This document shows positions 27,663 through 36,033 of a stretch of 64,000 nucleotides of DNA, piece after piece (position 1 is the first letter of the stretch; each line of letters begins with the position of its first letter). Both the position numbers and the translations under genes were made by a program. The stretch comes from Aquipuribacter sp. SD81. GTDB taxonomy: Bacteria > Actinomycetota > Actinomycetes > Actinomycetales > JBBAYJ01. The DNA lies in assembly GCF_037153975.1 (NCBI RefSeq), contig NZ_JBBAYJ010000007.1, positions 1-64,000 of the forward strand. Direction: 5' to 3'. The notes below the pieces were generated by a model, which was not told where the DNA came from, did not search any database, and worked only from the letters and a program-made list of their open reading frames with translations.

Positions 27663-28639
27663 TGTGGGCAGGGTCGGCGGCCCGTCGCACCGCGGCTATC
27701 GTCGTCGCCGGCGTGCTGGCTCTCGCGGGCGCAGCCACGGCGCTGCCCGCCGCGGCGTCCGGCACCGCGCCGACGTGCACGGTGGAGCAGGCGCAGCTGG
27801 GGCTGTGCGTCATCGAGGTCGAGGACGAGGTCGAGCAGCCCGGCGCACCCGGTGGCGGGTCCGGCGGCGGGGTCCCCCAGCCGCAGGTGTGCCGGTACGG
27901 CCTGCAGCAGGTGCCGTGCGTCGACGCCGAGGGCCGCACGTGGTCGGCCGGCGGGCAGTGCTACGTGGGTGCCGCTCTCGACACCGTCGTGGGCGGGGCC
28001 TTCACGCCCGAGCTGACCCAGGCGGAGTTCGACGAGCGGACCGCGGGCGGCCAGCGGCCCTACGAGTGCCTCGCCCCGGACTGGGTGATCCCGATGCGCA
28101 TCACGTACATCTGGGCCGACGGTCCACCGCCGGTCGACCCACGGGTGGTGGCGGAGCAGGCGATCGCCCGGCTGCAGGTCGAGGCGGTCGAGATCGGCAT
28201 GGCGCCGCACACGCTGTCCGAGGACCCGGACAGCCTCGGTCTCGTCGGCCTGCCGGTGCACATGTGGGCGGAGGCGCCCGGCGCCAGCACCGTCGGGCCG
28301 ACGAGCGCCACCGCCAGCGCGGGCGCCGTGACCGTCACCGCCACGGCGCGGCTGGACCGCGTCGTGTGGTCGATGGGCGACGGCACGAGCGTGACGTGCA
28401 CCGGACCGGGCACCCCCTACGACCCGGCCCGGGGTGCCGCGCCGAGCCCGGACTGCGGCCACCGGTACACGACCACGAGCGCCGGCCGGCCGTCCGACGC
28501 CTTCACGGTGACCGCGACCTCGTACTGGGTCGTCGACTGGGTCGGCGGTGGCCAGTCCGGTCAGGTGACCTTCGACCTGAGCAGCAGCGACCAGGTCCGC
28601 ATCGGCGAGTCCCAGGTCGTCATCACCCGCGGCGGCTGA
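27647..28639 (+). CDS. Secreted protein, PKD-like domain, type VII neighbourhood
   Basis: This 330-residue exported protein has a basic start, then AAIVVAGVLALAGAATALPAAASG, a Sec signal with an AxA-like site near residue 38. The mature part has Cys pairs (CTVEQAQLGLC, VCRYGLQQVPC) and VVAEQAIARLQVEAVEIGMA, a pattern seen in secreted actinobacterial proteins next to ESX genes. The C-terminal half has beta-sandwich features of a PKD-like domain (VVWSMGDGTSVTCTGPGTPY and DCGHRYTTTS). Function unknown; likely a cell-envelope partner of the lipoprotein. The GTG at 27647 lies inside the end of the lipoprotein gene. Confidence 0.72.
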   Translation: MSRGLMWAGSAARRTAAIVVAGVLALAGAATALPAAASGTAPTCTVEQAQLGLCVIEVEDEVEQPGAPGGGSGGGVPQPQVCRYGLQQVPCVDAEGRTWSAGGQCYVGAALDTVVGGAFTPELTQAEFDERTAGGQRPYECLAPDWVIPMRITYIWADGPPPVDPRVVAEQAIARLQVEAVEIGMAPHTLSEDPDSLGLVGLPVHMWAEAPGASTVGPTSATASAGAVTVTATARLDRVVWSMGDGTSVTCTGPGTPYDPARGAAPSPDCGHRYTTTSAGRPSDAFTVTATSYWVVDWVGGGQSGQVTFDLSSSDQVRIGESQVVITRGG

Positions 28640-28685
28640 GCCTGCCGCGGGCGATGACCGACCGGTGCCTGCGGGGTGTCCCGGT

Positions 28686-28982
28686 TCAGCCGCCGATCTG
28701 CTGGGCGAGCTGGGCGTCGGCGTCCTCCAGCGTCTGCGACGCGGCCTCGAGGAAGGCCGACATGCCCTCGATGCCGCCGACGACCTGCAGGGCGCCGGTG
28801 TTGAACTCGTGGTGGCTGGCGTCGAAGGCCTTCGACGAGCGGTCGGTCACGTAGCCGCCGGCCACGAGGCCCTCGACGAGCCCGCGCAGCTCCTGCAGCT
28901 TGGCCTCCAGGTCGGCCTGGCCGTTGCGCAGCCGCGTCGCCGCGTCGCGCATGTCGGCGTAGGTGACGTTCATGTTCGCCAT
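28686..28982 (-). CDS. WXG100 family (ESAT-6-like) type VII substrate
   Basis: This 98-residue helical-hairpin protein starts MANMNVTYADMRDAATRLRN. It is the length of WXG100 proteins, which form dimers exported by EccC-driven systems. The turn reads GGYVTDRSSKAF, with no Trp-x-Gly, so the hallmark is replaced. The C-terminal helix ends TLEDADAQLAQQIGG and lacks a clear YxxxD/E export signal. It is transcribed opposite to eccC, from a promoter with TCGACA, 17 nt and TAGGGT; GAGGGG serves as ribosome binding site. Confidence 0.88.
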   Translation of the reverse strand: MANMNVTYADMRDAATRLRNGQADLEAKLQELRGLVEGLVAGGYVTDRSSKAFDASHHEFNTGALQVVGGIEGMSAFLEAASQTLEDADAQLAQQIGG

Positions 28983-29050
28983 GGGTGGTTCCCCTCGTGC
29001 TCGGCCACCGCGGTGGCGCTCCGTTGACAGGGGCGAGCACCCCCGCGCGC

Positions 29051-29079
29051 ACCCTATGCAGCCGCCGGAAGGGTGTCGA
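29051..29079 (-). promoter_or_regulatory. Sigma70-type promoter of the WXG100 gene
   Basis: On the minus strand TCGACA (29079-29074) and TAGGGT (29056-29051) are separated by exactly 17 nt, leaving a leader of about 60 nt. Confidence 0.55.
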
Positions 29080-29157
29080 CGACGCCCGGGCGGGTGCGTC
29101 CCGGGTCGAGCGCGACAGGTGCGGCCCCCGCCCCGGTCGTGACCGACGGCGTTCGAT

Positions 29158-29173
29158 TGTGATGCAGATCACG
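29158..29173. promoter_or_regulatory. CRP/GlxR-type binding site
   Basis: TGTGA-TGCAGA-TCACG matches the CRP-family consensus TGTGA-N6-TCACA in 9 of 10 defined positions. It lies 115 nt before the ATG at 29289 and on the far side of the WXG100 promoter. Confidence 0.55.
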
Positions 29174-29288
29174 TCGAGAGTAGTTGGAGACCTGCAGGGG
29201 CCGCGGCCGGGCAAGCAATCGGGCAAGGGTGCCCGGGCACCGTCCTGACCTCCGGCGGCCGACCGCCGACCGTCACGAGGAGGACCCC

Positions 29289-30101
29289 ATGCCCGCAGCC
29301 GCGACCCACGCCCGAGCGCCCCGCCGCACCGCCGGCCTCGCGGGTCGGCTCAACAGCGAGTGGGGCTCCGGCGTGGCCGACCAGGTCGAGGCGGCACTGC
29401 CACGGTGGTCCCGCACCGAGGTGGCGCTCGCCCTGCCCGGGGTCGCGGCCCTGGAGGCGGCCGCCTCCGCCCGCGACAACGACGAGGTGCTGCGGGCGCT
29501 CCTGCGGCTGCACCGCGGCGGTGACCCGCTCGCCGGGCGCGCCCTGCTGCAGCTGCTGCTCGGGGTGGCGCTCGGTCTCGCCCGGCGCACGTGTCACCAC
29601 GCCGGGGGTGACCGCGAGGAGTCGGAGGCCCGGGCGGTCACGGAGCTGCTCGACCTGCTCGGCACGGTCCCGCTCACCACCGGCGCCCGCGTCGCGGACC
29701 GCCTCGCCCTCGACCTGCTGTCGCGCCTGACGAGGGCCGCGGGCCGGCGCGGCGAGGAGCACGCCGTCGGCGGCGTCGCCGAGGTGGAGCAGGCCCTGGC
29801 GGCGCAGTGGCCGGTCCGCACGCGCGACGCCCTCGTGTCGGCCGCCGCGGACTCGCCGGGCGAGACCCGCGCCGACCTCGCGCTCCTCGACGTCCTCGTG
29901 CAGGGGACCAGGCGCGGGGCCATCGGCACCGAGGAGGCGCGGCTGCTGTGGGAGGTCCACAGCCCGGCGGCCTCCGGCGGCATCGAGCGGCTGGCGCGGG
30001 ACACGGGCGTCGCCGCGCCGGCACTGCGTCAGCGGGTGAGCAGGGCGAGGCGGCGGCTGGTCGACGCACTCGCCGAACCGCATGCGGTGAGCGCTGCGTG
30101 A
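29289..30101 (+). CDS. Hypothetical protein with C-terminal HTH, upstream of the Tad operon
   Basis: This 270-residue mostly helical protein is not recognised as a named family. The C-terminus (LARDTGVAAPALRQRVSRAR then RRLVDAL) looks like a sigma-70 region 4 or related helix-turn-helix, so it may regulate transcription. There is no signal peptide or membrane segment. ATG at 29289 has GAGGAGGA 4 nt upstream, and a CRP-like box lies further upstream. It precedes the Tad operon by 220 nt and may control it. Confidence 0.6.
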   Translation: MPAAATHARAPRRTAGLAGRLNSEWGSGVADQVEAALPRWSRTEVALALPGVAALEAAASARDNDEVLRALLRLHRGGDPLAGRALLQLLLGVALGLARRTCHHAGGDREESEARAVTELLDLLGTVPLTTGARVADRLALDLLSRLTRAAGRRGEEHAVGGVAEVEQALAAQWPVRTRDALVSAAADSPGETRADLALLDVLVQGTRRGAIGTEEARLLWEVHSPAASGGIERLARDTGVAAPALRQRVSRARRRLVDALAEPHAVSAA

Positions 30102-30321
30102 GCGGTCCGTCGCACCGCGCTGAGCAGGTGTCGCCCACCTGCCGGACAGGGTTGCGTCGCAGGTCAGCGGCCTGTCGGAACCGGGGTAGCATCCGCCGGT
30201 ACGTCCTGGGGAGGCGCCAGGTGCACCGGCTCCGGCTGGGCGCCGCGGGGAGCGTCAGCCGACAGCGTCGCCCGGGCCGTCCTGTGAGCGGCCCGTGCCG
30301 ACCGTCGACCTCAGGGGACCG

Positions 30322-31017
30322 ATGACCACGCAGACAGCACCACGTGCCGGTGCCCGCCCGGCCACGCCGCAGGCACCCCGGACCCGCCCGGTGAGCGCGC
30401 CGCGCACCCGTCGCCGCCCGGGTCTGCTCGCCCTCGGCATCGCCCTGGTCGTCGTCTCGGCCCTCGGGGCCGTGTCGCTGTTCACCGTGTTCAGCGACAC
30501 CCAGCGGGTGGTCCTCGTCGTGGCCCCGGTCGACGCCGGCCAGACCATCGGCGCGGAGGACCTGGCCGTCACCGACGCCACGGTCGGCCCGGACCTCGCC
30601 GTCGTGCCCGCGGGCGAGCTCGACGCCGTGGTCGGCGCCGTCGCCCGTGTCCCCCTCCTCGCCGGCCAGCTGCTGAGCCCCGAGGCCGTCCTCGACGGTC
30701 CGCCCGTGCCGGGCGACGGCGCCGCCGTCGTCGGCCTGCCCCTGACGCGGACGCAGATGCCCGCCGGCGGGCTGCAGGCCGGCGACCGCATCCTCGTCGT
30801 GGACACCCCGCAGGCGGGCGGTGAGCCGCCGACCGGCGTGCCCGACGCCATCCCCGCGACCGTGCTGCGGGTCGTGACGGACCCCGACGACCCGACCATC
30901 GCCGTCGTCGACGTCGTCGCCCCCGTCGACGACGCGCGGAGCCTCGGCGCGAGGGGGGCGACGGGACGTATCGCGGTCGTCCTGGAGGCGTCGGTGTCGC
31001 TGGACCAGGAGGGCTGA
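30322..31017 (+). CDS. SAF domain / CpaB-like Flp pilus assembly protein
   Basis: This 231-residue protein has a basic Pro-rich N-terminus, one membrane helix (PGLLALGIALVVVSALGAVS, about 36-55) and an outside SAF domain (VVAPVDAGQTIGAEDLAVTD and VPAGELDAVVG). C-terminal strands follow, as in RcpC/CpaB proteins that assist Flp pilus assembly at the cell surface. ATG at 30322 was chosen over GTG 30295 because AGGGGA lies just upstream. Its stop overlaps the next ATG by one base, so it is the first gene of the coupled Tad operon. Confidence 0.8.
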   Translation: MTTQTAPRAGARPATPQAPRTRPVSAPRTRRRPGLLALGIALVVVSALGAVSLFTVFSDTQRVVLVVAPVDAGQTIGAEDLAVTDATVGPDLAVVPAGELDAVVGAVARVPLLAGQLLSPEAVLDGPPVPGDGAAVVGLPLTRTQMPAGGLQAGDRILVVDTPQAGGEPPTGVPDAIPATVLRVVTDPDDPTIAVVDVVAPVDDARSLGARGATGRIAVVLEASVSLDQEG

Positions 31018-31901
31018 TGCTCGTCAGCCTCGTGTCGGCGAAGGGCTCGCCCGGTGTCACCACGGCGTCCCTCGGGCTCGCGCTGCTGTGGCCGCGCCCG
31101 GCGGTCCTCGTCGAGGCGGACGTCGCCGGGTCCAGCAGCCTGCTGGCGGGCTGGCTGCAGGGCAGCGTGCGGCACGACCGAGGTCTGATCAACCTCGCGT
31201 TCACCTTCACGCAGCGGGCCATCACGGCCAGCGACCTGTGGGAGGAGTCGGTCGTCGCCCGGGACCCGGACGTGGTGGTCGTGCCCGGCATCCCCAGCCC
31301 CGAGCAGGTCGGCACGCTGGTGCCCATGTGGCCCGCGCTGGCCTCGCTCGCCAGCCAGCTGGAGCAGGCCGGCACGGACCTCCTCGTCGACACGGGTCGG
31401 CTCGGCGCGGAAGGCGCACCGCGACCAGTGTGGGACGCCAGCGACCTGGTGCTGCTGGTCTGCGGGACCCGGCTGCCGGACATCGCCGCCGCACGACCGG
31501 CGACCCGCCGGCTGCTCAGCGACCGGGTGCCCGACCAGGCGCAGAACGTCGGTCTGCTGGTCGTCGACACCGGCGGCCCGTACCCGCCGCGCGAGATCGC
31601 CTCCGCCCTCGGCTTGCCCCTCGTCGGGCACCTGCCGCGGTCCAAGCACGCCCGCAACCTCAGCGACGGCGGGCCGCTCGACCGCCTCGCCCAGACCCCG
31701 CTCGGCCGCTCGCTGGTCGCCACGGCAGGCGGGGTCGAGCGCTTCGTCCGGGCGCGGCGCACCTTCCTCAACCCCACCGCCCACGGCGGGGACGCCGAGG
31801 CGGCACCGTCGTCGGCGGACATGGCGCTCCTCGACGCCTCCGCCGACCCGGGCGGCCCCGTCCCCGTCGAGACCGCCGGGAGGCGACGTGGCCGAGCGTG
31901 A
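31017..31901 (+). CDS. CpaE-like ParA/MinD family ATPase
   Basis: This 294-residue protein starts MLVSLVSAKGSPGVTTASLG. The KGSPGVTT loop is the deviant Walker A of ParA/MinD proteins, followed by a VLVEADVAGS strand. In Tad systems CpaE (TadZ) marks the pole or site for pilus assembly. The C-terminal 40 residues are low complexity. The start overlaps the SAF gene stop (TGATG), and the end overlaps cpaF by 14 nt. Confidence 0.82.
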   Translation: MLVSLVSAKGSPGVTTASLGLALLWPRPAVLVEADVAGSSSLLAGWLQGSVRHDRGLINLAFTFTQRAITASDLWEESVVARDPDVVVVPGIPSPEQVGTLVPMWPALASLASQLEQAGTDLLVDTGRLGAEGAPRPVWDASDLVLLVCGTRLPDIAAARPATRRLLSDRVPDQAQNVGLLVVDTGGPYPPREIASALGLPLVGHLPRSKHARNLSDGGPLDRLAQTPLGRSLVATAGGVERFVRARRTFLNPTAHGGDAEAAPSSADMALLDASADPGGPVPVETAGRRRGRA

Positions 31902-33738
31902 CGCGGTGACGTCCATCCCGGACCTGCCGCTCTTCGATGACCTGCACGACCACGGACGCGGGCAGCCCGAGCGCGAGGCGGTCGACCCCTACGAGCAGCG
32001 CGAGCGGTCGCGGCGCGAGGAGCAGGCGACCCGGTCCGTGCCCCCGACGACGCGCGCCGACGCGGACCCGTTCGGGCCGCGCCGACGGCAGCGGCAGGGC
32101 GGGTTCCTCCGCGGGCTCGCCGGCCCGTCCCGCCCGGGTGCCACGGCCGAGGGTGCACGCGGCGCCCGACGGGCCCAGCCGCACGGCTGGGTACCTGCCG
32201 CGGTCGACGACGAGGTCGTCGAGCAGGACACACGGCTCGTCGGCCAGGCCGGCGGGCTCGCCGCGACAGGGGCGGAGCGTGTCCCCGTCACGGTCGAGGC
32301 CGACCTCGCGAGCGAGGGGCGCCGGGCGACGTCCCCCTCCGCGACGGACGTGGCATCGCCGGCGCCGGACGTGCCGTCGGCCCCGACCGGTGCCGACGAC
32401 GCCCCCGGCTGGGACGTGGTCCGTGAGCTCCGCGAGCAGGCCTCGACGCGCCTCGCCGCGCGGCTTCGCGCCGAGAGCGGACTGGGCGCGGAGGACCGCC
32501 GCGCCCTCGGCCGCGCCGTGGTGGAGGAGCTGCTCACCGAGCGGGACCGGGCGGCCACCTTCGACGGTCGTCGTGCGAGCACGCCCGAGCAGCGGCGCGC
32601 CCTGGCCAAGGCCCTCGACGACGCGTTGTTCGGACTCGGTCGTCTGCAGCCGCTGGTCGACGACCCCGGCATCGAGAACATCGAGATCACCGGCCACGAC
32701 CGCGTCGTCGTGGAGCGCGTGGGCGGTGTGCTGGAGAAGGTGCCCGCGGTCGCCGACAGCGACGCCGAGCTCGTCGACTACCTGCAGTTCCTCGCGAGCC
32801 GCGCGAGCGAGAGCAACGACCGGCCGTTCTCCTCCGCGCACCCGCGCCTGCACCTCAACCTGCCCGGCTCCCGTGCCCGGCTGGCCGCCATCGGCTGGGT
32901 GACGCCGCGCCCCGTCGTCCGCATCCGCATGCACCGCCTCACCGACGTGACGCTCGACGACCTCGTCGCCCTGCGCACCGTCGACGAGCGACTGGCCTCG
33001 TTCCTGTCCGCCGCGGTGCGCGCGCGCAAGTCCGTCGTGGTGAGCGGGGACATGGGCGCCGGGAAGACCACGATGCTGCGCGCCCTGGCCCGGACCATCG
33101 ACCCCGCCGAGGCGATCGCGACCCTCGAGACGGAGTACGAGCTCTTCCTCCACGAGATGCCCGGCTACGAGCGTGTCGTCGCCCTCGAGGGCCGGCCCGG
33201 GTCCGGTGAGCGCGGTCCCGACGGGCGACCGCTCGGGGAGATCACGGTCGAGGACCTCTTCGTCGACGTCCTGCGCCTCAACGTCTCCCGGATCATCGTC
33301 GGGGAGGTCCGCGGGCCCGAGGCAGCCGCCATGTTCAAGGCGATGCAGGCGGGCGCGGGGTCCCTGTCGACGGTCCACGCGAAGAACGCCGCCGACACCA
33401 TCGAGCGGCTCACCCTGGCGGTGCACAGCGCGGGCGGCACCGAGTCCTACGCCGACCGGCTCGTCGCCCAGCAGATCGACTACGTCGTCCACATGGCCTC
33501 GGTCCGCGACCACGACGGCACGCGCGCCCGCGTCGTCGACGAGGTCATGGAGGTCACCCGCGGCGAGGGCGGGCGGCCCGCCACGACCCTCGTCTTCGGT
33601 CCGGGCAGCGACCGCCGGGCCGTGCCCCGGGTACCCCCGTCGGGTCTCGCGGACCTCGAGGCCGTCGGCTTCGACGGCTCGCTGCTCGACACCGCGTGGG
33701 ACGACGAGGCAGGGCTCGGGGGAGTGGCCTACCGATGA
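31888..33738 (+). CDS. cpaF: CpaF/TadA secretion ATPase of the Tad pilus
   Basis: This 616-residue hexameric secretion ATPase powers Flp pilus extension. The first about 180 residues are disordered and charged. The N-domain follows, then Walker A GDMGAGKTT near residue 386, the Asp box region ETEYELFLHEM, Walker B region IIVGEVRGPEAAAMFKAM and the His box STVHAKNAADTIERL. These match the CpaF branch of the GspE family. GTG at 31888 lies in the end of the cpaE-like gene; the stop overlaps tadB in an ATGA. Confidence 0.94.
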   Translation: MAERDAVTSIPDLPLFDDLHDHGRGQPEREAVDPYEQRERSRREEQATRSVPPTTRADADPFGPRRRQRQGGFLRGLAGPSRPGATAEGARGARRAQPHGWVPAAVDDEVVEQDTRLVGQAGGLAATGAERVPVTVEADLASEGRRATSPSATDVASPAPDVPSAPTGADDAPGWDVVRELREQASTRLAARLRAESGLGAEDRRALGRAVVEELLTERDRAATFDGRRASTPEQRRALAKALDDALFGLGRLQPLVDDPGIENIEITGHDRVVVERVGGVLEKVPAVADSDAELVDYLQFLASRASESNDRPFSSAHPRLHLNLPGSRARLAAIGWVTPRPVVRIRMHRLTDVTLDDLVALRTVDERLASFLSAAVRARKSVVVSGDMGAGKTTMLRALARTIDPAEAIATLETEYELFLHEMPGYERVVALEGRPGSGERGPDGRPLGEITVEDLFVDVLRLNVSRIIVGEVRGPEAAAMFKAMQAGAGSLSTVHAKNAADTIERLTLAVHSAGGTESYADRLVAQQIDYVVHMASVRDHDGTRARVVDEVMEVTRGEGGRPATTLVFGPGSDRRAVPRVPPSGLADLEAVGFDGSLLDTAWDDEAGLGGVAYR

Positions 33739-34775
33739 CCGCACTCCTCCTCGGTCTGCTCGCCGGCCTGGCGGCGCTGGGCGTCCTGCTCGCCGTGCTC
33801 GGTGCCCTGCCCGCGCCGCCGCCACGCGTGCGCGTGGACGAGACGCGCCGGCGGCCCTCGCCGGTCGACCGCCTGCTCGGGCGGCACCTCCCGCCGCGGC
33901 AGCGGCGGCGCCGCCGCCTCCTGCTGGGCGGCGGTGTGGCGGTGGGTGTCGTGGTGTGGCTGGTGACGGGCTTCGTCCTCGCGGTCGTCCTCGCGCCGCT
34001 GGCGATCTTCGGGCTGCCGACGCTGCTCAGCGCGCCTCGGTCCGCGGTCGACGTGAACCGGCTCAACGCGCTCGAGCAGTGGACCCGCAGCCTGTCGGGT
34101 GTGCTGGTCGTCGGGGCCGGTATCGAGAGCGCCCTCATCGCCAGCGCGGCCTCGGCCCCGGCCGCGATCCGCGACGACGTCAACCTGCTCGCCGCCCGCA
34201 TCAACGCCCGCTGGCCGACCGACCGGGCGGTGCGGCAGTTCGCCGACGACTTCGACGACGCGACCGCCGACCTCGTCGCGGCGACGCTCGTCCTCGGCGC
34301 CCAGCGCCGGGGCGACGGGCTGGCCGCGGTGCTCGACGACCTCGCCGCGAGCGTCGCGGAGGAGGTGCGCATCCGCCGCGCGATCGAGGCGGACCGGGCC
34401 AAGCCGAGGACGACCGCCCGCATCGTGACGGCGGTCAGCCTCACCGGCGTCGCCATCGGCTTCGTCTCCGGCTACTTCGGCCCGTTCATGGCCGGCATCG
34501 GCCAGCTCATCCTCGTCGTGCTGCTCGGGCTCTTCGTCGGCTGCCTCGTGTGGATGCGCGCCGTCACGGCCGGCACACCCACCCCGCGCTTCCTCACCGC
34601 GACCGGGCCCACGGCGCCCGAGCGGCTCCCGGTCGGGCCCGGTGGCCCCCGGACCGCCGCGGCCGAGCGTGCGTGGTCCCCCCAGTGGGCCGACGGCCGC
34701 GCTCCGGTGCCGAGCGCGCGTGGCGCGGTCACCGGCGCCGGGGGCGGCCCGTCCGGACTCGGGCGGGGGGTGTAA
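33735..34775 (+). CDS. tadB: TadB-like pilus inner-membrane platform protein
   Basis: This 346-residue protein has membrane helices near residues 3-22 and 55-90 and a C-terminal pair (about 230-280). The cytoplasmic T2SSF helical domain lies between (ALEQWTRSLSGVLVVGAGIE, LAARINARWPTDRAVRQFAD, ATLVLGAQRRGDGLAAVLDD). This is the GspF-like platform of Tad systems. The last about 60 residues are a low-complexity Pro/Ala tail. ATG at 33735 overlaps the cpaF stop; the upstream in-frame extension has no support. Confidence 0.9.
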   Translation: MTALLLGLLAGLAALGVLLAVLGALPAPPPRVRVDETRRRPSPVDRLLGRHLPPRQRRRRRLLLGGGVAVGVVVWLVTGFVLAVVLAPLAIFGLPTLLSAPRSAVDVNRLNALEQWTRSLSGVLVVGAGIESALIASAASAPAAIRDDVNLLAARINARWPTDRAVRQFADDFDDATADLVAATLVLGAQRRGDGLAAVLDDLAASVAEEVRIRRAIEADRAKPRTTARIVTAVSLTGVAIGFVSGYFGPFMAGIGQLILVVLLGLFVGCLVWMRAVTAGTPTPRFLTATGPTAPERLPVGPGGPRTAAAERAWSPQWADGRAPVPSARGAVTGAGGGPSGLGRGV

Positions 34776-34776
34776 C

Positions 34777-35670
34777 GTGCCGCCGCTGAGCCTGCAGCTC
34801 GCCCTCCTCGTCGGGGCCGTCGTCGGCCTCGGCCTGTTCCTCGTCGTCCGCGAGCTCGTCCCGGCGAGTCCCCGCCTCGACGACGCGCTCGACCGGCTGC
34901 GCACGCAGCGGGTGCGCGTGGTGCCGACCGAGGGCCGCCGCTCGCTGCAGTCGCGCGTCGGCGAGGGCCTCGCGCGGCGCAGCGGCCGCCTCCCGTTCGT
35001 CACCGTCCCCACCCGCGAGCTCGCCATCCTCCGCGTGCAGCCGAGCGAGTTCCTCGGCGAGAAGGCGCTGCTCGCGCTCATCGGCCTCGCCTTCCCTCCC
35101 GTGGCGACCATCATCTTCCGCTGGCTCGGCCTCGGCGTGCCGCTCCTCGTCCCCGCGGGCGCCTCGCTGGTGCTCGGTCTCGTGTTCTTCCTCCTGCCCG
35201 ACGCCGGGGTCCGGACCAAGGCGGCGCGGGCCCGCGAGGAGTTCGCCCGCGCCGTCGGCGCCTACCTCGAGCTCGTCGCGCTCGAACGGCGTGCCGGCAG
35301 CGGGCCCACCCAGGCCCTCGCCCGCGCCTCCTCCGTGGCGGAGTCCTGGCCGTTCGTGCGCATCCGGCAGGAGCTCATGCGGGCGCAGCTGGCCGGCACC
35401 GCCCCGTGGACGAGCCTCGCGGAGCTCTCCGAGGAGCTCGGCGTGCCCGCCCTGGAGGAGACGGCCGACATCGTGCGCCTGGCCGGCGAGGACGGCGGCT
35501 CGGTGTACGAGGCGCTCCGGGCGCGTGGGCGTGGCCTGCGTACGGAGCTGCTCGCCGCCGAGCAGAGCCGTGCGAACGCCACCACGCAGAGCCTGGGGGT
35601 GCCCGTCGCGGCGCTCGGCCTCGTCTTCTCGCTCCTGCTCTTCACCCCCGCGGCACTGGAGATCCTGTGA
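34777..35670 (+). CDS. tadC: TadC-like pilus inner-membrane platform protein
   Basis: This 297-residue GspF-like protein has an N-terminal helix (LALLVGAVVGLGLFLVV), paired helices near 85-140, and a T2SSF domain (YLELVALERRAGSGPTQALA, LEETADIVRLAGEDGGSVYE). A last membrane helix ends the protein. It pairs with TadB as the platform of the Tad machine. GTG at 34777 directly follows the tadB stop. The 117 nt after its stop contain a perfect 24-bp palindrome before the pilin gene. Confidence 0.9.
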   Translation: MPPLSLQLALLVGAVVGLGLFLVVRELVPASPRLDDALDRLRTQRVRVVPTEGRRSLQSRVGEGLARRSGRLPFVTVPTRELAILRVQPSEFLGEKALLALIGLAFPPVATIIFRWLGLGVPLLVPAGASLVLGLVFFLLPDAGVRTKAARAREEFARAVGAYLELVALERRAGSGPTQALARASSVAESWPFVRIRQELMRAQLAGTAPWTSLAELSEELGVPALEETADIVRLAGEDGGSVYEALRARGRGLRTELLAAEQSRANATTQSLGVPVAALGLVFSLLLFTPAALEIL

Positions 35671-35689
35671 GCCGCCGCCCCCACGACCA

Positions 35690-35713
35690 CCCCGACCGCG
35701 GCCGCGGTCGGGG
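35690..35713 (+). terminator. Perfect 24-bp palindrome between tadC and the pilin gene
   Basis: CCCCGACCGCGG is followed directly by its reverse complement. As RNA it would form a strong stem inside the operon, suited to partial termination or to protecting the downstream pilin message. A second GC-rich partial dyad follows at about 35720-35750. Confidence 0.5.
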
Positions 35714-35787
35714 GCAGCACGTCCGCGACCCCGACCCCGGGGACGCGGGAACGGCACCGGCCGCGCGGCCGGAGATGGAGGACCACC

Positions 35788-36033
35788 ATGACCGCACTGG
35801 CCACCAGCCTCGGGACCCGCGTGCGGGTCGCCGTCGTGCTGCTCACGGTCGGCGTGCTGACCGGGTCGCTGCTCGAGCGCCGGGCCACGCAGCGACGGGC
35901 GCGCGACGCGGGCTTCACCACGATCGAGTGGGTCGTGATCGCCCTGGGGCTCTTCCTCATCGCGGGCATCGCGGTGGCGGCGATCACGACGGCGGTGCAG
36001 TCGCGTTTGGACCGGATCACGCCTGCGGGGTGA
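35788..36033 (+). CDS. Flp-type pilin-like small protein
   Basis: This 81-residue protein has a basic first part and then DAGFTTIEWVVIALGLFLIA, a class III (type IVb) prepilin motif. A Gly cleavage site is followed by Phe-Thr-Thr-Ile-Glu, with Glu at mature position 5 and a single hydrophobic helix. It is the likely major or a minor Flp pilin. It differs from most Flp proteins by its long leader with an extra hydrophobic stretch (VAVVLLTVGVLTGSLL). GGAGG lies 6 nt before the ATG. It overlaps the next gene in a GTGA. Confidence 0.75.
   Translation: MTALATSLGTRVRVAVVLLTVGVLTGSLLERRATQRRARDAGFTTIEWVVIALGLFLIAGIAVAAITTAVQSRLDRITPAG

Larger units (their letters stand above)
28983..29288. other. 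Divergent regulatory region between WXG100 and the pre-Tad gene
   Basis: This 306-bp region has no gene. It carries the WXG100 promoter (29051-29079, minus) and a CRP-like site (29158-29173). The plus-strand gene has GAGGAGGA at 29277-29284. Confidence 0.55.

Noticed and set aside
29022-29056. Plus-strand TTGACA followed by TATGCA as a promoter.
   Set aside because: The spacing is about 25 nt, too long for a sigma70 promoter. The minus-strand pair with 17 nt is better.
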